From: Bacillota bacterium
GTDB lineage: Bacteria; Bacillota; Clostridia; Christensenellales; CAG-138
Reading direction: 5' to 3'
Assembly: GCA_023400985.1 (NCBI GenBank)
Contig: JAEXEN010000036.1
Location: 1 to 64,000 of the forward strand
Length of the DNA stretch: 64,000 nucleotides
The number at the start of each line of letters is the position of its first letter. Within the stretch, counting starts at the first letter, position 1. The notes below the pieces were generated by a model that ran no database searches, had not been told where the DNA came from, and saw only the letters and a list, made by a program, of their open reading frames with translations. Below are positions 16,431 through 25,211 of this stretch, in pieces. The position numbers and the translations under genes were made by a program.

Positions 16431-17786
16431 CTATCCCGTCCTCAGCTTTTTCCTCCGGAAAAACGCGTAATATACTGCAAACAAGGTCGAGGTAATAAGC
16501 CACGATACGGGATAGCTTGCGACCACAGTAAAAAGGCTCCGATCCTGAGGTACCACGAACAGCACCCAAAGTATCCTGCATGCCCAAGTACCAAATAGCG
16601 TGATAAGCATGGGCATGAAGCTCTCCCCCGTGGCGCGTATGCCGACCGCTAAAAGCTCGCCGAATACGTAAAGGAAATAGAGCGGCGCAAGGAAGCGCAT
16701 AAGCTTGCCCACGAGGGGAAGTATGCCGTAGTCCTCGGACTTGATGAAAAGCTTCCCGAGAGGTTCGGACCAAAAATAGAGCGCCGCACTTAGGACGAAT
16801 ACAACGAGCAGAGTCATAATAAGGCCCGCGCGGAGGCCCTTTCGTACGCGCGCGATAAGGGTCGCGCCATAGTTTTGCGCCGCAAAGGTGGAAACGGCAG
16901 CAGCGAGGGCATCGATGGCTACCCACAGGAAAAAGTCGAGCTTGCCGCACAGCGCCCATGCCGCGATGCTGTCCGTACCCATACGGTTGATGTTCGATTG
17001 TATGATTATGTTGGCGATAGGGTACAGCGAAGCCTGTAAGCCGATGGGGAGCCCCACTCTGAGGATGGATCTAAGTATAGGCGCGTGAATTTTTATATGC
17101 GAGGGGATAAGCCTGCACCCAAGCGGCGTTTTGATGAGCGCGCGGATTACGAGCGCGGCGCTTACAAGCTGCGCTAACACCGTAGAGAGTGCGGCGCCGC
17201 CTGCACCCCAGCGGAAAAGGCCCACAAACAGAAGATCCGTGGCCGTGTTGACAACGCTCGAAATTATCAGCACGAAAAGCGGGGTTTTGGAATCTCCCAC
17301 GGCGCGGAGTATCCCCGCCCCGACGTTGTAAAGCATGGATACCGAAAGGCCGCCAAAGTAGATGCGCACATAGGAAAACGCCGTCGCAAAAATATCCTCC
17401 GGCACTTTGAGAAGGCGTAAAAATTGCGGCGCAAAGACCACGCCTGCGACCGAGAGCAAAAGCCCGCCCGCAAGGGCGAACGCTACGGCCGTATGTACGG
17501 CCCTATTCAGCTCTTCTTCGCTTCTTCTCCCGAAATATTGGGAAATGAGTATGGTCGCACCCGTGGAAAGTCCCATGAAAAAGTTGATGGGGAGCTTTAT
17601 CAGGTTGTAGACCGAATCGATGGCCGCAAGCCCCTGCTTTCCCGCAAATTGCCCGATCACGACCGCGTCTGCCATAGTATACAACTGCTGAAAGAGGCTG
17701 CCTAAAAAGATCGGCAGGAAAAACAGCAGCAGCGTTTTCACTATCGCGCCCTGCGTTAAATCGATGTTTCTTGCCCTTATTTTCAT
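16431..17786 (-). CDS. MATE family efflux transporter
   Basis: This 451-residue protein has 12 predicted hydrophobic segments in two similar halves. The N-terminus 'TQGAIVKTLLLFFLPIFLG' with 'LYTMADAVVIGQFAG' is typical of DinF/NorM-type MATE exporters of Clostridia. These use Na+ or H+ gradients to expel cationic drugs or metabolites. I chose the ATG at 17786 because AAGGAGG lies about 9 bases upstream. The gene is divergent from a LysR regulator across 120 bases, so local control is likely; TATCAT within that gap is a possible -10 for this gene. Confidence 0.9.
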   Translation of the reverse strand: MKIRARNIDLTQGAIVKTLLLFFLPIFLGSLFQQLYTMADAVVIGQFAGKQGLAAIDSVYNLIKLPINFFMGLSTGATILISQYFGRRSEEELNRAVHTAVAFALAGGLLLSVAGVVFAPQFLRLLKVPEDIFATAFSYVRIYFGGLSVSMLYNVGAGILRAVGDSKTPLFVLIISSVVNTATDLLFVGLFRWGAGGAALSTVLAQLVSAALVIRALIKTPLGCRLIPSHIKIHAPILRSILRVGLPIGLQASLYPIANIIIQSNINRMGTDSIAAWALCGKLDFFLWVAIDALAAAVSTFAAQNYGATLIARVRKGLRAGLIMTLLVVFVLSAALYFWSEPLGKLFIKSEDYGILPLVGKLMRFLAPLYFLYVFGELLAVGIRATGESFMPMLITLFGTWACRILWVLFVVPQDRSLFTVVASYPVSWLITSTLFAVYYAFFRRKKLRTG

Positions 17787-17831
17787 ATGTGCGCGCCTCC
17801 TTGTATGCTCGGTCGCTTTACGAGGATAGCA

Positions 17832-17860
17832 TTGCATGATATATTTGTACAGAGAATAAT
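17832..17860 (+). promoter_or_regulatory. Promoter of the LysR gene in the divergent spacer
   Basis: TTGCAT and AATAAT are 17 bases apart. The MATE promoter would overlap it on the other strand, an arrangement common for LysR regulators and their targets. Confidence 0.4.
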
Positions 17861-17906
17861 ATAAATCACTTCTATTCCAATTTCCGATAGAAAAGAGGCT
17901 GGCGAA

Positions 17907-18755
17907 TTGCATACGGAGTATTTAAAAACCTTTTTAACGCTTGCGGAGACGAAAAGTTTTTCGCGCTGTGCGGAGAGTATGATCGTGGCGCAGTCCACGG
18001 TGAGTAAGAGAATACACGAGCTTGAAACGGAGCTCGGGCAAAACCTGTTTGAGCGTGGTCGCTCGGGCGTGCGGCTGACGGCGGCGGGACGGTCGCTTGT
18101 GGAGTATGCGGAGCAGATCGTAAATACGGAGGAAAAAGCAAAAAGGCAGCTCGGGCGAACGGATATGTTCGCAGGCTACCTGGTGCTCGGTACGGCGTAT
18201 GCCTATTTCGACGTTTATCTTCGTAAAAAACTGCGCGAATTTTTAGAGCGGCGCAAAGATATCTCGGTTATGGTGCGGTTTTCGCATACCCCGCGCATGC
18301 TTACGGACGTGCGGCGCTCGGCGGTGGATATCGCATTCACGCATTACCCTCTGGAGCATCCGGCGTTTATCTGCGAGCTGATCGACGAGGACGATGTCAT
18401 TTTGGCGACCGATGCGAAAAACGCAGAGTATCGTGATGGTATCATGCACGAAAAGATACGGGAACTGCCGTTTTTATCCTCCAACTTTCTGTATGGCGCG
18501 ACGCAAAGCTGGTTGTTTCCGGCGGGGATGCGGTTTCAACTGGAAATGGATATCGCCAAATATGCCGTTCCTTTTTTAAAGGGCAGTAAATGGTATACGC
18601 TGCTTGCCAGAAGGCTTGTGGAGGAAGAGCTCAAAAATGGCGAGATTATCGAAATACCCGTTTTAAATGCGGAGCTGCCTCCGGTAAAGTATTACAGGAT
18701 ATACCGCAAGGATGCTATGCGGCAGGCGGGTGTGCAGGCGTGGCTGGAGATGTAA
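17907..18755 (+). CDS. LysR family transcriptional regulator
   Basis: This 282-residue protein has an N-terminal winged helix-turn-helix at residues 1-60 ('LAETKSFSRCAESMIVAQST' with 'LFERGRSGVRLTAAG') and an effector-binding domain after it. The start is a TTG at 17907 with GAGG about 10 bases upstream. It lies divergent to the MATE gene, its probable target. The effector is unknown. Its 3' end is 6 bases from the end of the convergent permease gene. Confidence 0.9.
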   Translation: MHTEYLKTFLTLAETKSFSRCAESMIVAQSTVSKRIHELETELGQNLFERGRSGVRLTAAGRSLVEYAEQIVNTEEKAKRQLGRTDMFAGYLVLGTAYAYFDVYLRKKLREFLERRKDISVMVRFSHTPRMLTDVRRSAVDIAFTHYPLEHPAFICELIDEDDVILATDAKNAEYRDGIMHEKIRELPFLSSNFLYGATQSWLFPAGMRFQLEMDIAKYAVPFLKGSKWYTLLARRLVEEELKNGEIIEIPVLNAELPPVKYYRIYRKDAMRQAGVQAWLEM

Positions 18756-18761
18756 TAGCTC

Positions 18762-21700
18762 CTATTCCACGCTCTTGAGCGAGGATACCATGTCGATCTT
18801 TTTGAAATGCCCCAGCATAAAAAGGTTTACGAGCATGGCGAAAAGGAACGTCAACGCCGCGGAAAAAAGGTAGGTCTCCGGGAGAATGTCGCGGCTGAAC
18901 ATGAGCATGTTCACCTCGGTGGTAAAAAGCACGTAACGCTCGAGACCCACGCCCATCAAAAGCCCCGCGCCGATGCCGAGCAAGGTAAGCCACACGTTTT
19001 CGCGGTAGATGTAGGCCGCGAGCTCCTTGTCATAAAAGCCGAGCACCTTTAAGGTGGCGAGCTCGCGCGAGCGCTCCTCGAGATTGATGGTGTTGAGGCT
19101 GAACAGAACCACGAATACCAGCGCCGCCGCGGAGAAGATGAGCACCAATATGATGGCGTTCATAGCGTCCATCACCTTTTGCATGTTGCTCCGCGCAAGG
19201 CTGGCGGAGGTTACGGCGGAAACGCCGTCCAAAGACAAAAGCCGCTCGGAAAGCTCCGTGACATTTTCGGCGCTTGAGAGGTTCAAAAGTATCGTGTTTT
19301 CTTCCGCGGGCTCGCCGAATACCCTTTCGTAAAGCACGGGGCTTACGTAGATGTAGTGCGCCAAATAGTTTTCGGCGATGCCGCTCACCGTGAAGGAAAA
19401 CCGGTTTCCGTCGCCGTCCGATGCCGTAAAGGAATCCCCTACGCCGACGGAAAGGATGTCCGCAAGCTTTTCGGTAACGATAACGCCGTCGTCGCCGATT
19501 GTGAGCGGCGCCTTGCTTTCGCGCTCGCGCAAACGTATGACCCCGTTAAATTCCTCCTGCGACAGGGGGACGGTGAGCACGGCGGTCACGATGGAGCCGT
19601 TCTCCGTCACGTCCATGTTCTTTTGCGTGAGCGGCGCGCTAAGCGCTGCATCCGGCTCGGCTTGAAGCGTCTTGTAAAGGAGGCCGTATTCCTCGTCGGA
19701 AATATCCTTGTTCAGGGTAAGCTTCATGTCGTAAAGCTGAAGCTCCTCAAACTGCTTCGGGATGATGAGCTTGATGGCGTCGTTGAGCCCAAAGCCCGTA
19801 AACATCAGCGCCGTGCATGCCGCCACGCCGAAAACGGTCATTAACAGGCGCTTTTTATATCGGAACAGGTTTCTTAAGGATACCTTTTCGCTAAAGCTCA
19901 CGCGCTTCCATAAAAACGCGATGCGCTCGAGCAAAATACGCTTGCCGGGCTTTGGCGACTGCGGGCGGATGAGCTCCGCGGGCGCGCTTTTAAGGCTCTT
20001 GAGGCATACGAGAAACGCGGGCAGAACGGCGCTCAAAACGGCGACAAGCACCGAAAGCGCCATGAGAGAGGCGTCGTATTGTATCTTGAGCTCCGGCAGC
20101 GTGTACATGGCCGTATAGGCATTGAACACGATGCGAGGGAACAGCACCGGTCCCCAAAGCACCCCCAAAGCGCAGCCCAAAATAGACGCGGTCAAAGCGT
20201 AGAGTAAATAATTGGAGGCGACCGCGGCCTTGGAATAGCCGAGCGATTTGAGCGTGCCGATGTGGGAGCGGTCGCTGTCCACAAGCCGGGTCATGGAAGT
20301 CATAACGACCAGCGCTACGACAAGGAAGAACACCGCAGGCACCACCTGGCTTAATGCGTCCATGCGCCCCGTGTCCTGCTCGAAGCTGTTGAAGCCGAGG
20401 TTTTCATCCTGATCGAGCACATACCATTCGGGCACCTTTAGGTCGCGAAGCGCCTGCTCGCCGTCCGCGATTTCTGCCCGCGCGTCCTTTAACTCAACCG
20501 TAGCCTCCGCGCTTTTTTCAAGGTATTCCGCATTGCCGTCGGCGTATTCTTTTTCGCCGTCCGTCAGTTCTTTTCTGGCATCGTCGAGCTCGGCCTGGCC
20601 TTCACGCTCCGCCTTTAAAAGCTTTCTTTCGTTTTTTACAAGCGTTTCCTTCGCTTCATCAAGCTCTTGCTTTGCTGCGTCGAGCTTTTGCTTTGCGTCG
20701 CTTAACTGCGCGTTCGTCTCCCGCCGTGCGTCGCCCAGTTGTGCGGAACCGCTGTCGAGCTCCTGCTTTACCGCATCGAGCTGCTGCTTATTTTGCGCCA
20801 GGGAAGCGCCAAAGCCGTTTACGACCTGCGACACCTGGTCATAGGCCATATATCCGCCCGCATAGGCGTTGAGCGCTGATGCAAGCTGCGGGTCGATCGC
20901 ATCCGCGGCCGGCGCAAGGCTGCCTATCGCCGCGCGGGTACTCTCCGTATCGCCGCCCGCGAGCGCACCGGCGAGCGCGTTTTGATATTGCGCCGCCTGC
21001 TCATATGCGGCAAGGCCGCTTTGATACTGCGCGTCGCCTTGGCTCAATTGCCGAGCGGCGTCACAAAGCTGCTCGGCTGCATCCTGCTCGGCGCTTTCGT
21101 ATTTAAGAAGGCCCGTCTCATACTCCTTAAGCCCGTCCTCATACTGCCTGCGGCCCTTTCTGAGCTTGGATTTGGCATCCGCGATCTCTTTATGGAAGGC
21201 CGCCTCGGCGTCGTGATATTCTATCCAGCCGTCGTCCAGCTTTTTTCGGGCGTCCGACAACTCCTGCTGAGCGTCAGAAAGCTCCCGCCCCGCGTCGGCG
21301 ACCTCCTGTTTAGCGTCGGCGATCTCCTTCTCTCCGTCTGAAACGATCTCGGCATAGCGTATCTCGCTGCGGCCGGCGCCGGCAGTTTCAAGCGCGTCCT
21401 CGATGGGGGAAAGGAACGCCTCATAGGCGTCGGAATAGCGGTCGAGCGAAGCGTCGCGTTCCAATACAAGGTTCAGCTCCGTGTATGCGGAATAGGCGAA
21501 GTCGAAAAAGGGGATAAAGCAGTACGCGTCGGCTGCGCCGCTTCCAACGGTGCTTGCGCCGCGGTCGAAGGAGATATAAAGGGGCGAACGCGCAACGCCC
21601 ACAACGGTGAAGCTGTCGGTGCGGAGCATGTCTGCAAGCTCCGTATCGCCGCCCGCGACAAACTGCACCGCATCGCCCACGTGGAGGCCGGCTTTCGCCA

Positions 21701-22163
21701 TAAAGGCCGGGTCCATCAGGCACTCGCCGCTTTTTTGCGGCATGCGCCCCTCGGTAAGCGTGGGCAGGTTCATCGTTTCTGCGCCGTCGGGCGCGAGGGA
21801 GTGAAAGCGCACGGCGAGCGTTTCGTTGTCAAGAAGCGCCAGCGCCTCGCCGGAATAAGCGGGCAGCGCTTCAAAAACGCCCTTAACGCTTTTGACCGTA
21901 TCGAGATCATCCTCGGTAAAGCCGCCCGTGGAGAGTATGCGGATATCCATAAAGCGCGTGTCTGAAAAATAGGTTTGCGCCGTAAGCCGCATATCGGCCC
22001 CGATGGAGCGTAGCCCCGCGAAGAAGGAAATGCCGAGCATCGTGATGACTACGATGGAAAGATAGCGCCCGAGCGAGGCTTTTACCTGCCGCAAAAACAG
22101 TACAAAGAGCCTCCCGCGGCGCGCAGGCTTTTTCGTTTTTTCGGTTTTGTATTCGCTCACCAT
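18762..22163 (-). CDS. FtsX-like ABC permease with long coiled-coil ectodomain
   Basis: This 1133-residue permease has an N-terminal membrane segment at about residues 25-45 and a periplasm-type domain. A very long heptad-rich region follows at about residues 270-565 ('EIADAKQEVADAG', 'ELSDAQQELSDARKKL'). Two FtsX domains lie at roughly 595-720 and 1005-1130, each with three membrane helices. This MacB-like mechanotransmission layout fits export or envelope remodelling rather than import. The ATG at 22163 overlaps the stop of the ATPase gene by 7 bases, so the two form one transporter. The substrate is unknown. Confidence 0.87.
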   Translation of the reverse strand: MVSEYKTEKTKKPARRGRLFVLFLRQVKASLGRYLSIVVITMLGISFFAGLRSIGADMRLTAQTYFSDTRFMDIRILSTGGFTEDDLDTVKSVKGVFEALPAYSGEALALLDNETLAVRFHSLAPDGAETMNLPTLTEGRMPQKSGECLMDPAFMAKAGLHVGDAVQFVAGGDTELADMLRTDSFTVVGVARSPLYISFDRGASTVGSGAADAYCFIPFFDFAYSAYTELNLVLERDASLDRYSDAYEAFLSPIEDALETAGAGRSEIRYAEIVSDGEKEIADAKQEVADAGRELSDAQQELSDARKKLDDGWIEYHDAEAAFHKEIADAKSKLRKGRRQYEDGLKEYETGLLKYESAEQDAAEQLCDAARQLSQGDAQYQSGLAAYEQAAQYQNALAGALAGGDTESTRAAIGSLAPAADAIDPQLASALNAYAGGYMAYDQVSQVVNGFGASLAQNKQQLDAVKQELDSGSAQLGDARRETNAQLSDAKQKLDAAKQELDEAKETLVKNERKLLKAEREGQAELDDARKELTDGEKEYADGNAEYLEKSAEATVELKDARAEIADGEQALRDLKVPEWYVLDQDENLGFNSFEQDTGRMDALSQVVPAVFFLVVALVVMTSMTRLVDSDRSHIGTLKSLGYSKAAVASNYLLYALTASILGCALGVLWGPVLFPRIVFNAYTAMYTLPELKIQYDASLMALSVLVAVLSAVLPAFLVCLKSLKSAPAELIRPQSPKPGKRILLERIAFLWKRVSFSEKVSLRNLFRYKKRLLMTVFGVAACTALMFTGFGLNDAIKLIIPKQFEELQLYDMKLTLNKDISDEEYGLLYKTLQAEPDAALSAPLTQKNMDVTENGSIVTAVLTVPLSQEEFNGVIRLRERESKAPLTIGDDGVIVTEKLADILSVGVGDSFTASDGDGNRFSFTVSGIAENYLAHYIYVSPVLYERVFGEPAEENTILLNLSSAENVTELSERLLSLDGVSAVTSASLARSNMQKVMDAMNAIILVLIFSAAALVFVVLFSLNTINLEERSRELATLKVLGFYDKELAAYIYRENVWLTLLGIGAGLLMGVGLERYVLFTTEVNMLMFSRDILPETYLFSAALTFLFAMLVNLFMLGHFKKIDMVSSLKSVE

Positions 22164-22858
22164 TCTATCTGCTCCACGGGTACGGGCCGGGGATTGAGCG
22201 TGCATTTTTCGGCTTTGCCGTTTCGTACGGTGATCATGCGGTCGGCCATGGGAGCAATCGCCTGGTTGTGGGTGATGATGACCACCGTAACACCGCGCTC
22301 GCGGCAAGCCTTCTGCAAAAGCGAGAGGATGACTTTACCAGTAGCGTAATCGAGCGCGCCGGTCGGCTCGTCGCACAACAAAAGCTTGGGATTTTTGGCC
22401 AAGGCGCGCGCGATGGCCACGCGCTGCTGCTCACCGCCCGACAGCTGCGCGGGAAAGTGGTACGCGCGTTCGTGAAGGCCTACCTCGTCGAGCGTTTCGA
22501 GCGCATCGAGCGGGTCTTTGCGGATTTGCGCGGCAAGCTCCACGTTTTCAAGCGCCGTTAAATTCGGAATGAGATTGTAAAACTGGAATACGAAACCGAT
22601 GTCGTTGCGCCTGTACGCGGTAAGGCGCTTTGCGTTAAACCGGCTTACCTCCTCGCCGTCTACAAGTATGAGCCCCGAATCCGAGGTATCCATGCCCCCC
22701 AGTATATTGAGCACGGTGGTTTTTCCCGCGCCGCTCGGGCCAACGATCACCGCGAGTTCGCCTTTTTCGATTTCAAAACTGATGCGGTCCGCCGCATTTA
22801 CCGTGACTTCGCCGGTATTGTAACGCTTGACGACGTCCTTAAGTTGAATGAATGCCAT
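22157..22858 (-). CDS. ABC transporter ATP-binding protein (MacB/LolD type)
   Basis: This 233-residue ATPase has Walker A 'GPSGAGKTT', Q-loop context 'VFQFYNLIPNLTALENVELA', signature 'LSGGEQQRVAIARAL', Walker B 'LLLCDEPTGALD' and the H-loop 'VVIITHNQAI'. The Q-loop pattern is typical of MacB/LolD/FtsE-like subunits that pair with FtsX-type permeases. The ATG at 22858 has AGGCGGG upstream. It precedes and overlaps the permease gene. The 290 bases upstream hold no clear promoter and one hairpin repeat. Confidence 0.93.
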   Translation of the reverse strand: MAFIQLKDVVKRYNTGEVTVNAADRISFEIEKGELAVIVGPSGAGKTTVLNILGGMDTSDSGLILVDGEEVSRFNAKRLTAYRRNDIGFVFQFYNLIPNLTALENVELAAQIRKDPLDALETLDEVGLHERAYHFPAQLSGGEQQRVAIARALAKNPKLLLCDEPTGALDYATGKVILSLLQKACRERGVTVVIITHNQAIAPMADRMITVRNGKAEKCTLNPRPVPVEQIEW

Positions 22859-23067
22859 TTTTCCCGCCTTAAAGCGGCGCAAACTAGTCGCGCCGACGTT
22901 TTCACATATGTTTATTATTATAAAAATGCAGGGGGGATTGCAACCGGTAAATCAAGTTCGATCTGCCTGTTAGAAGGCGCTTTTTTAAATAATGTCTGAA
23001 AACGCCGTGGCGGGCTTGTGAAAAAACGGTGAAGGAAAAAAAGCACCACATAAAGAGCATCTGTAGG

Positions 23068-23087
23068 GGCAAGGGCTTGCCCTTGCC
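23068..23087. repeat. Short hairpin repeat GGCAAGGGC/GCCCTTGCC
   Basis: A perfect 9-bp inverted repeat with a two-base loop, preceded by CTGTAGG. Related halves occur at about 53245 (GCAAGCCCTTGCCCTAC) and at 51548. It fills the gap between the DUF3888 gene and the ABC operon. Confidence 0.55.
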
Positions 23088-23150
23088 GATTGCCGGGCAA
23101 CCAGAAAGGATATTCCCGTCGGCATGACCGAAAGCAGCTCGAGATCCTGA

Positions 23151-23522
23151 TCAATCGTAATCTTTCATGTGCAAATATTCTTTTATGGTTATATTTCCGG
23201 AATTACTTACGAAATACGTTACTTCGTCAATACCAATTGTGTTATGTGCTCCGATGTAAGGGAAAACGCGGAATTTTATATAGTATCCGTCCGATGCGTG
23301 AGAGAGGGATAAAACTTCCCCGAAATAGCTGGCTACCGTGACGCCGGGCTGGCTATCATAATAAGAATCCGCAGCTTGCTGCAGCTCATCGCGAAAAACC
23401 GTAAGTATCAGTCCGTCACGGAGTTTAGCTTCATATATTTGCTGTCTGTATAGCGCTGTCAGTATCCCGATTATTGCTAAGGCGGCCACTATTTTGAGAA
23501 TTATAGCAAATGCTTTTTTCAT
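23151..23522 (-). CDS. DUF3888-like small exported or membrane-anchored protein
   Basis: This 123-residue protein has one N-terminal hydrophobic segment (residues 3-24), then a compact domain with 'RDELQQAADSYYDSQPG', 'VFPYIGAHNTIGIDEVTY' and 'IKEYLHMK'. These motifs resemble DUF3888 as I remember it from Bacillus-type proteins (the GAHN core), an uncharacterised secreted family. AGAGG precedes the ATG at 23522. It stands alone upstream of a terminator and a repeat. No function can be given. Confidence 0.65.
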   Translation of the reverse strand: MKKAFAIILKIVAALAIIGILTALYRQQIYEAKLRDGLILTVFRDELQQAADSYYDSQPGVTVASYFGEVLSLSHASDGYYIKFRVFPYIGAHNTIGIDEVTYFVSNSGNITIKEYLHMKDYD

Positions 23523-23621
23523 AGTCGGGACCTCTGCTTGTTGAATTTGCTTTGGTATATGATACTGTCGGCAATCGTAGAACAAGATGCTTTCATAAGG
23601 CCGCTATGCCGTCTTCGCGAA

Positions 23622-23663
23622 AATAAAAAGGATTGCCGCACTTTCTTCGGTGCGGCAGCCCTT
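23622..23663 (-). terminator. malQ operon terminator
   Basis: On the minus strand TGCCGCAC pairs with GTGCGGCA around an eight-base loop, extended by AGGG/CCTT pairing, then TTTTTATTTT. Confidence 0.8.
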
Positions 23664-23707
23664 ACAGCTGCTAAAATGTTTTCCCGGGAAATACCTCCGG
23701 TATCATT

Positions 23708-25201
23708 TTATTTCATTTTCGGCGGAATACGGCCGTACATTGCTGTTGAACGACGGATCGACGCGGCGAGCGCGCCGGTGCATTCATGGGGGTAAAGCCG
23801 CCACGCCCAGTTGCCGCCAAGCGTGGACGGGCGGTTCATGCGGCAGTCCGATCCGAGGCCGAGATGATCCTGCATGGGTGCGATAAAAAGCGCCGCCACG
23901 GAGGAAAGCCCGCCGCGCATCACGCCGTGCGCTAAACCCTCTTCGCCGTTTAGACCGAGATATTCCTTCATAAACGCGCGGTCATGCTCGCTTGCGCCGT
24001 ATAGCCAGCCCGCAAGGGTGTCGTTATCGTGCGTGCCGGTGTAGCAAACGCAGTTGCGCGTATAGGTGTGCGGCAAATAGTCGTTTTCTTCGCCTGTGTC
24101 GAAGGCGAACTGCAGCACCTTCATGCCGGGAAAGCCGGAAGCTCGAAGGAGCTCGCGCACGGCGTCTGTCATGACGCCCAAGTCCTCCGCGATGATGGAA
24201 AGACGGGGGAAACACAGCTTAACGGCGTCGATCAGCTCGAGTCCCGGGCCCTTTTCCCATGTACCTCGCTCGGCGGTCACATCCCCGTAGGGCACGCTCC
24301 AGTAACTTTCAAAGCCGCGGAAATGGTCGATACGCAGCGTGTCAAAAAGCTCCGCCGCGGCGGCGAAGCGCTTCACCCACCACGCGTAGCCGGTTTTTTT
24401 GTGGTGATCCCACGCGTAGAGCGGGTTGCCCCAAAGCTGCCCCGTAGAGGAAAAATAGTCTGGCGGCACGCCCGCAACGAAAGTGGGGAACGCGTTTTTG
24501 TCAAGCCGGAAGCAGGAGGGGTCGGCCCAGACGTCCGCGGAATCGGGCGAAACGTAAATGGGCAGATCGCCGATGAGCTTTATGCCGATTCCGTTCACAT
24601 ACGTGCGGAACGCCTTCCATTGCTTGAAAAACAGGTATTGCAGGTAGGAATAAAACCGTATCTCCTCGCTTAAGAGCGAGCGGTAACGTTTTATGGCACA
24701 GGGCTTGCGCAGGCGGATGTCGTCATCCCACGTGTACCACGAGCGCATGTCAAAATGCGCCTTCACCGCCATAAAAAGCGCGTAATCATCTAGCCAATCG
24801 GCGTTTTCTTCAAAGAATCCCTCAGCCTCCGAAAAGTCGCGCGTTCGCGCGCGGTCAAACGCCCTCTTCAAAATCGCAAAACGGTACTCGTATATGCGCC
24901 CGTAATCCACCGCGCGCGCGTTTTCGCCCCAAAGGACGGTGCCGAGCTCGTCACTTGTCAAAAGCCCGTCATTTTTCAGTTCGTCGAGATCGATGAAGTA
25001 GGGGTTGCCCGCAAACGTGGAAAAAGGCTGGTAAGGCGAATCACCGTAACCCGTTTGACCAACGGGGAGCATCTGCCAATAGGTCTGCCCGGCAGCCTTC
25101 AAAAAGTCCGCAAAGGTGCGCGCTTCCTTGCCCAGCGTACCTATGCCGTAGGGCGAGGCTAGCGAGGAAATATGAAGAAGTATACCGCTTGACCGTTCCA
25201 T
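23708..25201 (-). CDS. malQ: 4-alpha-glucanotransferase (amylomaltase)
   Basis: This 497-residue GH77 enzyme transfers alpha-1,4-glucan segments between maltodextrins in the cytosol. The motifs are typical: 'ERSSGILLHISSLASPYGIG' at the N-terminus, 'DSPYQPFSTFAGNPYFID', 'LRIDHFRGFESYWSVP' with the nucleophile Asp, 'IIAEDLGVMT' with the acid/base Glu, and 'YTGTHDNDTLAGW'. GGAGG precedes the ATG. It is the last gene of an apparent operon with the shikimate fusion (10-base gap) and an M20 peptidase; the functional reason for this grouping is not clear. Confidence 0.95.
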   Translation of the reverse strand: MERSSGILLHISSLASPYGIGTLGKEARTFADFLKAAGQTYWQMLPVGQTGYGDSPYQPFSTFAGNPYFIDLDELKNDGLLTSDELGTVLWGENARAVDYGRIYEYRFAILKRAFDRARTRDFSEAEGFFEENADWLDDYALFMAVKAHFDMRSWYTWDDDIRLRKPCAIKRYRSLLSEEIRFYSYLQYLFFKQWKAFRTYVNGIGIKLIGDLPIYVSPDSADVWADPSCFRLDKNAFPTFVAGVPPDYFSSTGQLWGNPLYAWDHHKKTGYAWWVKRFAAAAELFDTLRIDHFRGFESYWSVPYGDVTAERGTWEKGPGLELIDAVKLCFPRLSIIAEDLGVMTDAVRELLRASGFPGMKVLQFAFDTGEENDYLPHTYTRNCVCYTGTHDNDTLAGWLYGASEHDRAFMKEYLGLNGEEGLAHGVMRGGLSSVAALFIAPMQDHLGLGSDCRMNRPSTLGGNWAWRLYPHECTGALAASIRRSTAMYGRIPPKMK

Positions 25202-25211
25202 AGGGCCTCCG